64,000 bases of DNA from Aldersonia kunmingensis (lineage in GTDB: Bacteria; Actinomycetota; Actinomycetes; Mycobacteriales; Mycobacteriaceae). Location: the NCBI RefSeq assembly GCF_001646865.1, contig NZ_LRRB01000111.1, forward strand, positions 46,539 through 110,538, read 5' to 3'. Below are positions 25,762 through 34,336 of the stretch, one piece after another (position 1 is the first letter of the stretch; the number at the start of each line of letters is the position of its first letter). The translations under genes and the position numbers were made by a program. A model generated the notes under the pieces. That model saw only the letters and a program-made list of their open reading frames with translations, was not told the origin of the DNA and made no database searches.

Positions 25762-25807
25762 ACGAGGGCGAAACTTCGCACCCACGAACGAGGTTTGCAC
25801 CCGCGAA
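25746..25807 (+). repeat. Dispersed palindromic repeat, copy 2 (overlaps gene end)
   Basis: About 62 bp: GGTGCGAAATGTGTAAACGA, then GGGCGAAACTTCGCACCC, ACGAACGAGG, TTTGCACCCGCG. The pair GGTGCGAA / TTCGCACC is a perfect 8-bp stem. The TAA inside TGTAAACG is the stop codon of the AbiEi-like gene, whose last residues GVRNV are therefore encoded by the repeat. Confidence 0.85.
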
Positions 25808-25994
25808 GCCAGCCCAAACCGGGGGCCTACGCAGCAAGCGACCCCCGAGCCTTCCGAATGCATCGCGGACGCGCCGTCGTTGATGCTTCGGTCCCGATCT
25901 GGACTCGACCGGGGGGCTCGGGGGCCGGGTAGCTGCCCTGGATTCGCCGGCCGCACACGCGCGGTAAGTGAATCCTTTCCGTCAGCGGGGGCGG

Positions 25995-26057
25995 CTAGCT
26001 GGCAGCCACCTCACGTGTCCGTATGTCATACAACTTCAGACCACCTCCTTCCTCGTG
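25995..26057 (-). other. Strong Shine-Dalgarno with a 12-codon mini-ORF; otherwise empty gap 25808-26120
   Basis: In a 419-bp gap without a recognisable gene (25762-26180), the minus strand carries GAGGAAGGAGGTGG (26043-26056) followed 10 nt later by a TTG and a 12-codon frame reading MYDIRTREVAAS; an overlapping ATG frame reads MTYGHVRWLPASRPR. A near-perfect anti-SD match in front of such short frames suggests a leader or regulatory RNA, but nothing on the minus strand lies immediately downstream except the convergent AbiEi gene. The rest of the gap shows nothing but the repeat copy and a terminator. Confidence 0.35.
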
Positions 26058-26120
26058 TAAGCCCGAAGCTACGCCCGACAAATGCAGTCGGCAACGGATT
26101 ATTCGGTGAGGTGATCCCAC

Positions 26121-26163
26121 AACGAACGAACCCCGCCCCGGAAGACCGGGACGGGGCTCGTTT
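26121..26163. terminator. Terminator downstream of secreted paralogue A
   Basis: ACGAACCCCGCCCCGG pairs with CCGGGACGGGGCTCGTTT through a small AAGA loop, giving a long GC-rich stem with flanking A/T runs on both sides. It follows the stop of the minus-strand gene at 26181. Confidence 0.75.
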
Positions 26164-26180
26164 CCAAGTGCCGGGACAGA

Positions 26181-26864
26181 CTAGGCGCTACCGGTCGGAA
26201 GCAGGTCGGCGATGACGTCGGAGATGATGTCCGAGGGAGCGATGCCAAGATCCGACGAACTGAATCCGTTGTCGTCCGCGCTGCCGGTCACGGTCTCACC
26301 GGCATTCGGGTTGCGCACCGTGACGCACACACCGATCGGGTTCCACTTCTGCTCGCCCCACAGATCGGGGGTCATCGAGGCGCCGATGTCGTACACAGTT
26401 CCGGGGGTCGCGTTGTCCGCGATCTTGTAGGTCGTCTCGTAGCTGACAGTGTTCCCACCGCTGATCAGCCAACCGGCGCTGGATTGCGCCTTCACAGTAC
26501 GGGCGTTGGTGTCGACCGCCGGCGTCGTGTTGACGTTGTTGACCTTCGCCGACACGAACGTGAAGCCGGCGGGGTAGTAGTCCGCCACCGCGCGCAGCAA
26601 CGGCGGCACTCCCTCCGCCGACGAGACGGTCGTCTTGTATGTGACGGTTCCACCCGGAGCGACGTCCGCATCGCCGACGACCTCCTTCACCAAGCGGATG
26701 CCGACGATGCCCGCCGCGCCGTACTGAACCTTCGTCACCTGTGTGGCACACGGCTCCGCCGCAGCAACGCCGGCACCCGCACCGAGGCTGAAGACGGTTC
26801 CACCGGCAACGACAGCGGCGGCTGCCACAGACGCCGCAATGCGGCGGCTGACAGTTCGAGACAT
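26181..26864 (-). CDS. Secreted protein, tandem paralogue A
   Basis: 227 residues. Basic start MSRTVSRRIAA, then a hydrophobic signal peptide ending near GVAAAEPC. The mature part resembles an immunoglobulin-like DUF11/adhesin repeat: DVAPGGTVTYKTTVSS, YYPAGFTFVSAKVNNVN, GNTVSYETTYKI, TPGTVYDIGASM. Exactly two Cys remain after cleavage, one right after the signal peptide and one in IGVCVTVRN, both conserved in paralogue B, so they probably form one disulfide. No function is known. It is roughly 60 percent identical by eye to the gene at 27409-28110, from which it is separated by a cydC fragment. Confidence 0.85.
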   Translation of the reverse strand: MSRTVSRRIAASVAAAAVVAGGTVFSLGAGAGVAAAEPCATQVTKVQYGAAGIVGIRLVKEVVGDADVAPGGTVTYKTTVSSAEGVPPLLRAVADYYPAGFTFVSAKVNNVNTTPAVDTNARTVKAQSSAGWLISGGNTVSYETTYKIADNATPGTVYDIGASMTPDLWGEQKWNPIGVCVTVRNPNAGETVTGSADDNGFSSSDLGIAPSDIISDVIADLLPTGSA

Positions 26865-27128
26865 GAAGAATCTCCTTCATTGGGCCCGAGGGGTAGGTAG
26901 AACGCGTTCCAGTATCGATCCTGCGACTGGCCCAAATCGCCCGGCCCCAACTGAAACGCTCAAACTCCAGACATCCAAATGGACGAGCGTTCATAAAGCA
27001 AGACCGCCTGATAGCAGGTGTTCTAACCGAGGCCGTTGATGTAACACGGCCGCCCACGTGAACGATTGCCGCCCGAGTGAAACCTGTTCCAAGACAACCG
27101 TTTGCGCGCACCCCGGCCAATACCGTGG

Positions 27129-27405
27129 TCAGAGGTGGCGCGCGGCATGCAGGGACGCTCCGGGATCCATAACCTCATCGATCTCGGCCGGACCCTCGGC
27201 CACCGTCACAACGCGATCGAGGCGCGCATCACTCGGAAGCTGATATGTGACAAGCGCCACACTCTGCGACGGATCGACCAGTGATCCGTCGCGATCCAGG
27301 AGTTCCCGCAGAATCTGCGCGCCATCGTCAGCATCGAGGTTGTCGGTCGGCTCATCGAGCAGGAGCACGCGGGCAGGTGGGACGAGGGCGCGGGCATGTC
27401 GTGAC
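27129..27405 (-). pseudogene. Orphan 3' fragment of cydC (duplication scar)
   Basis: About 92 codons matching the C-terminal end of the cydC at 28337. The frame reads ARALVPPARVLLLDEPTDNLDA where intact cydC has ARALVSPARVLLLDEPTENLDA, and it ends in AARHL against VARHL at the same stop. Homology begins immediately after the stop codon of paralogue B (27409), leaving no start codon, Walker A or signature motif. The H-loop His has decayed (VTYQLPSD against VTHHLPSD). Together with downstream non-coding similarity it marks a tandem duplication of a cydC-end plus secreted-gene unit. Confidence 0.88.
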
Positions 27406-27408
27406 GGA

Positions 27409-28110
27409 CTAGTTGCTGCTGCCGTTCGTCAGTACGCCGCTCATGAGGAGGTCGGTGACGAAACCTGCAGGATCGCTGCTGATCGCCAAGTCCGACGAGC
27501 CGAGGCCCGCCGCGTCCGCGCTGCCGGTCAAGGACTCAACGACGGACTTGTTCCGCACCGTGACGCATACACCGATCGGGTCCCACTTCCGCTCGCCCCA
27601 CAGACCTACGGGGGTCATCGAGGCACCGCTGTCGTACACGGTTCCGACTGGCGCGTCTTGTGGGACCTTGTACGTCGTAACGTAGGTGGCGGTGGTCGTA
27701 CCGTCGATCCGCCATCCGACGACCGCTTTAACCGACGCCGAGTGGGCGGCGTCGGCGACTTCCGGCGTCGCCGCGCTGCCGTTGATGGTCGCCGACTCGA
27801 GGGTGAACCCAGCGGGGAAGTAGTCGGTCATCGCTCCCAGGAGCGGCGGCGTTCCGGTCGCCGAGGAGACAGTCGTCTTATAGGTGACGGTTCCACCCGG
27901 AGCAACCTCCGCAGCGCCGACGACCTCTTTCGTCAATCGGATGCCGACGGAACCCGAGGCGTTGTACTCAACCTTCGTCGCCTGTGTGCCACAGGCATCC
28001 GCTGCGGCACCGACGCCGGCCCCCGCGCCGAGACCGAAGACGGTTCCACCGGCGACGACTGCAACGGCTGCTGCGGTCGCCGCAATACGGCGACTGACGG
28101 TTCGAGACAT
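27409..28110 (-). CDS. Secreted protein, tandem paralogue B
   Basis: 233 residues with the same start MSRTVSRRIAA as paralogue A, a signal peptide ending near GVGAAADAC, and the same beta-rich mature layout: EVAPGGTVTYKTTVSSATG, DYFPAGFTLESATING, TYVTTYKVPQDAPVGTVYD, GLWGERKWDPIGVCVTVRN. The two Cys are conserved. It lies 226 bp downstream of cydC, the presumed ancestral position, so B is likely the parent and A the copy. The family is not one I can name; a cell-surface or secreted structural role is inferred from the signal peptide and Ig-like pattern. Confidence 0.85.
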   Translation of the reverse strand: MSRTVSRRIAATAAAVAVVAGGTVFGLGAGAGVGAAADACGTQATKVEYNASGSVGIRLTKEVVGAAEVAPGGTVTYKTTVSSATGTPPLLGAMTDYFPAGFTLESATINGSAATPEVADAAHSASVKAVVGWRIDGTTTATYVTTYKVPQDAPVGTVYDSGASMTPVGLWGERKWDPIGVCVTVRNKSVVESLTGSADAAGLGSSDLAISSDPAGFVTDLLMSGVLTNGSSN

Positions 28111-28336
28111 GGATTACTCCTTCGATCTACCCGACGGGGGAGAGAGAACGTGTTTCAGTTCGGGAGCCCGGAGCCTAACAGGGACGTGGACATGCGTCCA
28201 GCATCGAAATGCAAGGTAGAAGGCACTTTTCACCGATATTTCAGATGTAACGCTGCCGCAACCGCGAACGATTGCGGCGCAGGTGAAACCTGTTCCAAAT
28301 ATGGCGAGCGGGCGCGAACGCCGAGATCACCGGTGG

Positions 28337-30058
28337 TCAGAGGTGGCGCGCTACATTCAGCGGCTCGCCGGGATTGACACCGTCGCCGGTCCCGACTGAA
28401 TGCTCACCCATCGTGACCACGAGATCCGGGTGCGAGTCACTCGGCAGGTGATGCGTCACGACCACGACCGCACGATCCGGAGCCACCAAGTCGGTATTTC
28501 GGTCGAGCAGTGCTGCGAGGAATTCGGATCCCTGCTTGGCGTCGAGGTTCTCGGTGGGCTCGTCGAGCAGCAACACGCGCGCGGGCGAAACAAGCGCGCG
28601 GGCAAGCAGGATCCGCCGCCGCTGCCCCGCCGACACCGCCCGCTCGCCACCGCGCAGCACTGTCTCGAGTCCCTCAGGCAGCCCGTCGAGCCAGTCTCCG
28701 AGGCCCACCGCTTGGAGCGCCGCGGTCGCACCAGCCGCATCGAGATCGCCGCGCGCCACACGCAGGTTCTCCAACAACGACGTGTCGAAAAGGTGCGCGT
28801 CCTCGGCGTAGAAGGTCACGGACCGGCGCAGCCCATGCGGCTCGAGTTCGGACAGCGCCTCGCCACCCAAGGTGACCGCACCCGATCGCGGCGCGAGCAA
28901 CCCTGCCAGCGTCATGAGCACGGTCGTCTTACCGATACCGCTTGGACCGACCACAACGATGCGTGCACCCGGCGCCACCTCGAGATCCACCGCCGCCGTG
29001 ACAGGTGAACCAGGCCAGCCGCACGTCAGATCGCGGGCCACCAGAGCACCCGGCGGAACCGGCTGCGAACCATGCGCGACAGCGACATCGGCCTGGTCGA
29101 GCAGGCCCATGATCCGCCCGGCGGCGACCCGGGCCCGCGACAGCGCGACCGCGGCGGCCGGCAGCGGACCGACCGCCTCGAACGCCGACAGCGGCACCAG
29201 CACGAGGATCGCCAGCGCCATCGGCGACATCCCGCCCGCCGTGCCCCCGTCGGGTCCGTAGGCGACGATGCCGATCAGTAGCGCGCCGAGCACGCTCGCG
29301 CCTATCCCGAGCGGTGTCGCCGCCGCGGCGAACGCGCCTCCCCTCGCGGCCCGGTCGGACTGGTCGGCCGCGGACCGGGCAGCGCCTCCGGCCCTGCTGA
29401 CAACCTCATCGAGCCGTCCGGCCACCCGCAGCTCGGCGGCATGGTCGAGCGCGGTGATTGCGTGGCCGGAGTAGTCGGCGTCAGATGCCATGCCCGCATG
29501 CTCGGCCGCCCGCGCCGCGCGGGCGCCGAGCAGGGGCGCAAGAATCCCGGCCACCGCGAGCGCAGCCGCAAGGATCAGGGCCGCGAGGGGTGCGATCGTC
29601 GCGATCAACCCCACCGCCGCGGCTGCGAGCAGACCTGCCACGGCCATCGGCACCAGCGCGCGGATCACGACCTCGCCGAGAGTGTCCACGTCGGCACCGA
29701 GCCGGGTGAGCAACTCGCCGCGCCTGGCACCGGTGACCGCGGCAGGGTCTCCGTCGGCCAACCGCTGGTAGAGCCGGGCGCGGGCAGAGGTCGTGCCGCG
29801 GAAGGCGGCGTCGTGGGTGGCGAGTCGCTCCAGATAGCGGAACACACCGCGCGAAATACCCAGCGCACGTACCGCGACGACCGCCACCGACAGGTCGAGT
29901 ACCGGCGGCATCTGCCAGGCGCGTGCTATCAGCCATGCGGCAAGTGCGGCCAGCGCCAGCGCGCTGCCGAGGGCCGCGACCCCAGCGGCCACGGCGAGCG
30001 CGATCCGGCGCGGCTCGAGTTCGAGCAGCGCGAGCGCGCGGCGCAGGTCACCAGCCAT
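28337..30058 (-). CDS. cydC: Cytochrome bd assembly ABC exporter subunit CydC
   Basis: 573 residues from the ATG at 30058 (MAGDLRRALALLE); an in-frame GTG at 30082 is possible. Six-helix exporter domain (about 1-300) followed by the nucleotide-binding domain: Walker A GPSGIGKTT, a signature-like VSAGQRRRILLARAL, Walker B VLLLDEPTENLD and H-loop VVTHHLPSD. With CydD it forms a heterodimeric ABC transporter exporting reduced thiols or handling haem, needed for assembly of cytochrome bd. It overlaps cydD by 11 bp. Its 3' end was duplicated to 27129-27405. Confidence 0.94.
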   Translation of the reverse strand: MAGDLRRALALLELEPRRIALAVAAGVAALGSALALAALAAWLIARAWQMPPVLDLSVAVVAVRALGISRGVFRYLERLATHDAAFRGTTSARARLYQRLADGDPAAVTGARRGELLTRLGADVDTLGEVVIRALVPMAVAGLLAAAAVGLIATIAPLAALILAAALAVAGILAPLLGARAARAAEHAGMASDADYSGHAITALDHAAELRVAGRLDEVVSRAGGAARSAADQSDRAARGGAFAAAATPLGIGASVLGALLIGIVAYGPDGGTAGGMSPMALAILVLVPLSAFEAVGPLPAAAVALSRARVAAGRIMGLLDQADVAVAHGSQPVPPGALVARDLTCGWPGSPVTAAVDLEVAPGARIVVVGPSGIGKTTVLMTLAGLLAPRSGAVTLGGEALSELEPHGLRRSVTFYAEDAHLFDTSLLENLRVARGDLDAAGATAALQAVGLGDWLDGLPEGLETVLRGGERAVSAGQRRRILLARALVSPARVLLLDEPTENLDAKQGSEFLAALLDRNTDLVAPDRAVVVVTHHLPSDSHPDLVVTMGEHSVGTGDGVNPGEPLNVARHL

Positions 30059-31778
30059 CGGTATCCCGTTCCGCCGAAGCACTTCCGTGCACAGTCACGA
30101 CCGCGTCGGCCGCCGCTAGCGTGCGCACGTCGTGGGCCACCACCACGACCGTCGCCCCTGACCGCGCCCGGACCTCCAGCGCAGTCAACACCCGCGCCGC
30201 GCTCGCCGCGTCCAGGTGAGCGGTCGGTTCGTCGGCGAGCAGCACCGGCCGATCCGCGACGAGCAGTCGGGTCAGCGCCAGGCGCTGCCGCTGCCCCAGC
30301 GACAGACCCACGCCGCCGGCACCGATCCGGGTTTCCCAGCCGAGCGGGAGATCGCGCAGCACATCATCGAATCCCGTTGCCCGGCAAGCAGCTTCCACGT
30401 CACCGATCGGAGGGCCGAACAACTCCAGATTCTCCTGCACCGTCCCGGGGAGGAGGGCCGGCCGCGCGGGCAGCCATCCCACTTGCCGCCACCACCACTC
30501 GGAGTCGAGTTCCGAAACATCGACGCGATCGATACTCACCCGGCCCGCATCGGGCGCAACCAAACCGAGCATCGACAGCAGCGCAGTCGATTTCCCTGCC
30601 CCATTCGGCCCGGTCAGCACGGTAACGCGGCCGGGGTCCAGTACGGCATCGAGCGCTTCTGGCGCCCAGCCGTCACGGGACCGCACGCCCACTCCGCGCA
30701 ATTCGATCCGTCCCACGAATGCCGCCGGAACGCCGCCGGCCGACTCCGAAGCGTAGGCCCGATCGAGCACCTCGAACGCCGCTCGCGCCGCTGCCATTCC
30801 GTCCTCGGCGGCATGGAACTTCTCTCCCACCATGCGCAACGGCTGATACACCTCGGGCGCCAGGATGAGCGCGGAGATACCCGCCTCGAGTGCCATCTCG
30901 CCGAAGACGAGCCGCATACCGATACTCACCGCAACAAGCGCGACACACAGCGTCGCAAGCAGTTCGAGCACCATCGAGGAAAGGAACGCGATCCGCAGCG
31001 CGGACATTGCGGTGCGCCGATGCGAGTCACCCAGTTCGGTCACCCGCTCGCGCGGCCCCTGCTCGCGCCCGAGCGCACGCAGCGTCGGCAAGCCGGCGAG
31101 CAGGTCGAGCATCTGGGCGGTCAGCACGCTCATCGATGCCAAGGTGGCGCTCGCCCTGCCCTTGGTGAGCAGCCCGATCAACACCATGAAGACCGGAATC
31201 AGCGGAAGCGTCACCGCGATGATTGCCGCCGAGACCAGGTCCTGCGTGACAACGGCAACGAGCACCGTCGGCGGCACGATCACCGAAAGCACCAGCGCAG
31301 GAAGGTAGCCCGCGAGGTAGGGGCGCAGGTCGTTCAGCCCCTTGGTGAGCAGCGTCGCCCAATTACCCTTCGCGGCGTCGACCTCGCGCGGATCGCGCCG
31401 GGCCGCCGCGTCGAGTACCTGGCTCCGCAACTCGGCGATGGTTCGGGCCGCGGCCCGGTCGCCGTAGCGCGCTTGCGCCCACGCCGCGGCCACTCGGACG
31501 AGCACCGCCACAACCAGGGCGACGAGTTCCGTCCGCCATATGCCGACTTCACGCTGGGCGGGATCGGTGATCACCCCGGCCAGCACGCTCGCTATCAGCA
31601 ATGCCGACGCGATCACCGCAATCGCCGTCACCACGGAGAGCACCACGGTGACCGCGACGTACCGGCGCGCCGACGGCGAGTACCGCATCAAACGCGGATC
31701 GACTGGCGCCCGATTGGAACGTTCTCCCGCCGGTGCCGGCTGCTGCGCGGCCGACACCGTGACGTCGGTTGTGCTCAC
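30048..31778 (-). CDS. cydD: Cytochrome bd assembly ABC exporter subunit CydD
   Basis: 576 residues, GTG start overlapping the cydB stop by 4 bp. Exporter helices run from about residue 40; the ATPase domain has Walker A GPNGAGKST, signature VGLSLGQRQRLALTRLL, Walker B PVLLADEPTAHLD and H-loop VVVAHDVRTLA. CydD and CydC work as a pair in the plasma membrane. The order cydA-cydB-cydD-cydC with overlapping ends is the usual actinobacterial operon. Confidence 0.94.
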   Translation of the reverse strand: MSTTDVTVSAAQQPAPAGERSNRAPVDPRLMRYSPSARRYVAVTVVLSVVTAIAVIASALLIASVLAGVITDPAQREVGIWRTELVALVVAVLVRVAAAWAQARYGDRAAARTIAELRSQVLDAAARRDPREVDAAKGNWATLLTKGLNDLRPYLAGYLPALVLSVIVPPTVLVAVVTQDLVSAAIIAVTLPLIPVFMVLIGLLTKGRASATLASMSVLTAQMLDLLAGLPTLRALGREQGPRERVTELGDSHRRTAMSALRIAFLSSMVLELLATLCVALVAVSIGMRLVFGEMALEAGISALILAPEVYQPLRMVGEKFHAAEDGMAAARAAFEVLDRAYASESAGGVPAAFVGRIELRGVGVRSRDGWAPEALDAVLDPGRVTVLTGPNGAGKSTALLSMLGLVAPDAGRVSIDRVDVSELDSEWWWRQVGWLPARPALLPGTVQENLELFGPPIGDVEAACRATGFDDVLRDLPLGWETRIGAGGVGLSLGQRQRLALTRLLVADRPVLLADEPTAHLDAASAARVLTALEVRARSGATVVVVAHDVRTLAAADAVVTVHGSASAERDTDGW

Positions 31779-32812
31779 TTGCGCGAGACGGGCAGCCCGA
31801 TCGACGGCGGGATGTGCTCAGTCGAAATGCGCTGCCGGAAGACCCAGTACGTCCAGCCCTGGTAGATCAGCACCACCGGGACGAGAACCACGGCCACCCA
31901 GCTCATCACCACCAGGGTGTAGTGAGTGGACGAGGCATTTTCGATGGTGAGGCTGTAGGCGGGATCGGTGGTGGACGGCATCACGTTCGGATACAGCGAG
32001 CCGAACAGCAGCACCACGGTGCCGACGATAGCCACGCTGGTGAGCACGAACGCCCAGCCCTCCTTGGCCAGCTTGGTGAGGCCGATGACACCGATCAGCG
32101 CGACCGCGGCGATGATCAGCGGGATCCAGGTCCAGCCCTTGCCGTGGTCGAGTTGCGTCCACAGCACGAACACCGCGGCGACGACAGTGGCCGGGATCGA
32201 GATCCGGTAGGCAAGCGCAACCGCGTCCTGCCGCACTCCGCCGCCGGACTTGAGCGCAGCGAAAACCGTGCCGTGCAGGAAGAACACCAGCAGCGTGGTG
32301 AGCCCGCCGAGCAGTGCGTACGGGTTCAGCAAGTCGATCAGCGAGTCGGTGACCTGCTTGTCCTCGTTGATCGCCACCCCGTGCACGATGTTGGCGAACG
32401 CCACGCCCCACAGCAGCGACGGCACGAACGAGCCGATGATGATCACGTAATCCCAGCGTCGTCGCCAGGCCGGATCGTCGATCTTGCCGCGGTATTCGAT
32501 CGCCACCACGCGCACGATCAGCGCCACCAGGATGAGCAGCAGCGGTATGTAGAAGCCGGAGAACAGCGTCGCGTACCACTCCGGGAACGCGGCGAACATC
32601 GCGCCGCCCGCGGTGAGGAGCCACACCTCGTTGCCATCCCAGACCGGCCCGATGGTGTTGAGCAGCACTCGGCGTCGGGTGTCGGCGTTCTCGTCGCCGC
32701 CGCGACCGAGCACGCCCATCAGCATGCCGACGCCGAAATCGAAGCCCTCGAGCAGGAAGTACCCGGTGAACAGGACCGCGATGATGATGAACCAGAATTC
32801 GGGAAGTCCCAT
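31775..32812 (-). CDS. cydB: Cytochrome bd oxidase subunit II
   Basis: 345 residues from the ATG at 32812 (MGLPEFWFIIIAVLF), 13 bp after cydA. Multiple helices with the CydB features EGFDFGVGMLMGVLG near the start, TIGPVWDGNEVWLLTAGGA (quinol oxidase subunit II signature) and AALKSGGGVRQDA. It pairs with CydA to form the high-affinity, proton-pump-free quinol oxidase used at low oxygen or under inhibition of the bc1-aa3 branch. Confidence 0.96.
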   Translation of the reverse strand: MGLPEFWFIIIAVLFTGYFLLEGFDFGVGMLMGVLGRGGDENADTRRRVLLNTIGPVWDGNEVWLLTAGGAMFAAFPEWYATLFSGFYIPLLLILVALIVRVVAIEYRGKIDDPAWRRRWDYVIIIGSFVPSLLWGVAFANIVHGVAINEDKQVTDSLIDLLNPYALLGGLTTLLVFFLHGTVFAALKSGGGVRQDAVALAYRISIPATVVAAVFVLWTQLDHGKGWTWIPLIIAAVALIGVIGLTKLAKEGWAFVLTSVAIVGTVVLLFGSLYPNVMPSTTDPAYSLTIENASSTHYTLVVMSWVAVVLVPVVLIYQGWTYWVFRQRISTEHIPPSIGLPVSRK

Positions 32813-32825
32813 CACGCAACCTCTT

Positions 32826-34316
32826 TCAGTACGCGAACGACAGCTGGCGAGGTTCCTCGCCCGGCGGTGTCGGCTCGATGTCGTGTGGATCGCGATCGTG
32901 CGGTAGCGGTCCGGCGCGCACGTAACGGCGCATCAATACGAACCAGACGACGAACAGCACCGCGTAGAGCAGCGTGAACACGATCAGCGACAACCACACC
33001 AGTCCCGCCGAATGGTCCGACACACCCTGGGACACAAGAAGTCGAACCTGTTCCAGACCAGTCGGATTGGGCGCCACCACCCAGGGCTGGCGGCCCATCT
33101 CGGTGAATATCCAGCCGGAGCTGTTACCCAGGAACGGCATTGGAATCACAAGCAGCGACAGCCAGCCGAACCACTTTTTGTCCGGCACTCGCCCGCCGCG
33201 GGTGTACCAGAGCCCGAGCACCGCGAGCAGCGCCGAGCCTGCCGCCCAACCGATCATCGCGCGGAACGACCAGTAGGTCACGAACAGATTCGGCTTGTAG
33301 TTGCCAGGGCCGAACTGCTGCTCGTAGCGCTCCTGAAGTTCGGTCACGCCGTCGACGGTCGAGTCGAAGTTGCCGTCCGCGAGATAGGACGTCAGACCCG
33401 GGATGGAGAGGAGGCGCGTGACCGAGTCGCAGTTGTTCTGGGTGCCGACCGTGAGGATGGAGAACGCAGCCCCTTCCTCGGTGTGACACAACGATTCCGC
33501 AGACGCCATCTTCATCGGCTGCTGATCGAACATCAGCTTGCCCTGAATATCGCCGGTGACGATAAGCCCGACCCCCGAGCCGACCATGATCCACAGCGCC
33601 AGGATGGTGGCCGGCCTGAACATCGTCCTGGCCTGGGTGCGGTGCTCGGTGGCGACCGCCTCGTCGGTGGCCTCCTTCGCCAGGCGCATATTGCGCACCA
33701 TCCACCAACCACCGATACCGGCGACGAAGGTGGCCGCGGTGAGGAACGCACCGGAGATGACGTGCGGGTAGGCGGCGAGCGCGGTGTTGTTGGTGAGCAG
33801 GTCCCAGATGCTTTCCAACTCGGCCCGGCCGCGCTCTTCGTTGTAGCGCACACCGACGGGATGCTGCATGAACGAGTTCGCCGCGATGATGAAGTACGCG
33901 GACAGGTTGGTACCGATCGCGACCATCCAGATCGTCGCCAGGTGAAGGAGTTTCGGCAGTCTGGTCCAGCCGAAGATCCACAAGCCGAGGAACGTCGACT
34001 CGAGGAAGAATGCCGCGAGGGCCTCCATGGCCAGCGGAGCGCCGAACACGTCGCCGACGAATCGCGAATATTCGCTCCAGTTCATCCCGAACTGGAACTC
34101 CTGCACGATGCCTGTCGCGACACCGAGGGCGAAGTTGATCAGGAAGAGCTTGCCGAAGAACTTGGTGAGCCGGTACCAGGCGTCACGCTTGGTGACCACC
34201 CAGACCGTTTGCATGACCGCGATGATCGGCGCGAGTCCGATCGTCAGCGGGACGAAGATGAAGTGATACACGGTGGTGATACCGAACTGCCACCGGGAGA
34301 TATCCAACGCGTCCAT
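32826..34316 (-). CDS. cydA: Cytochrome bd oxidase subunit I
   Basis: 496 residues. MDALDISRWQFGITTVYHF gives the conserved start, with His19 as a haem ligand. Other family residues: GIVQEFQFGMNWSEYSRFVGD, the quinol-binding Q-loop region after VMFDQQPMK-like KLMFDQQPMKMASAE, and GRQPWVV (GRQPW signature) before the last helices. The Q-loop is short, as in actinobacterial and Gram-positive CydA. It leads cydABDC. A strong 18-bp palindrome lies 21 bp upstream of its start. Confidence 0.96.
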   Translation of the reverse strand: MDALDISRWQFGITTVYHFIFVPLTIGLAPIIAVMQTVWVVTKRDAWYRLTKFFGKLFLINFALGVATGIVQEFQFGMNWSEYSRFVGDVFGAPLAMEALAAFFLESTFLGLWIFGWTRLPKLLHLATIWMVAIGTNLSAYFIIAANSFMQHPVGVRYNEERGRAELESIWDLLTNNTALAAYPHVISGAFLTAATFVAGIGGWWMVRNMRLAKEATDEAVATEHRTQARTMFRPATILALWIMVGSGVGLIVTGDIQGKLMFDQQPMKMASAESLCHTEEGAAFSILTVGTQNNCDSVTRLLSIPGLTSYLADGNFDSTVDGVTELQERYEQQFGPGNYKPNLFVTYWSFRAMIGWAAGSALLAVLGLWYTRGGRVPDKKWFGWLSLLVIPMPFLGNSSGWIFTEMGRQPWVVAPNPTGLEQVRLLVSQGVSDHSAGLVWLSLIVFTLLYAVLFVVWFVLMRRYVRAGPLPHDRDPHDIEPTPPGEEPRQLSFAY

Positions 34317-34336
34317 GGAGTTCCCTGCCGATCGGA

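Noticed and set aside
23989..25956. A 655-codon minus-strand open frame opposite the FABP and AbiEi genes
   Set aside because: It spans two real genes and two repeats; no domain recognisable.
30216..31865. A 549-codon plus-strand open frame opposite cydD
   Set aside because: Antisense to complete ABC ATPase motifs; composition is His/Arg/Gln rich and has no hydrophobic core.
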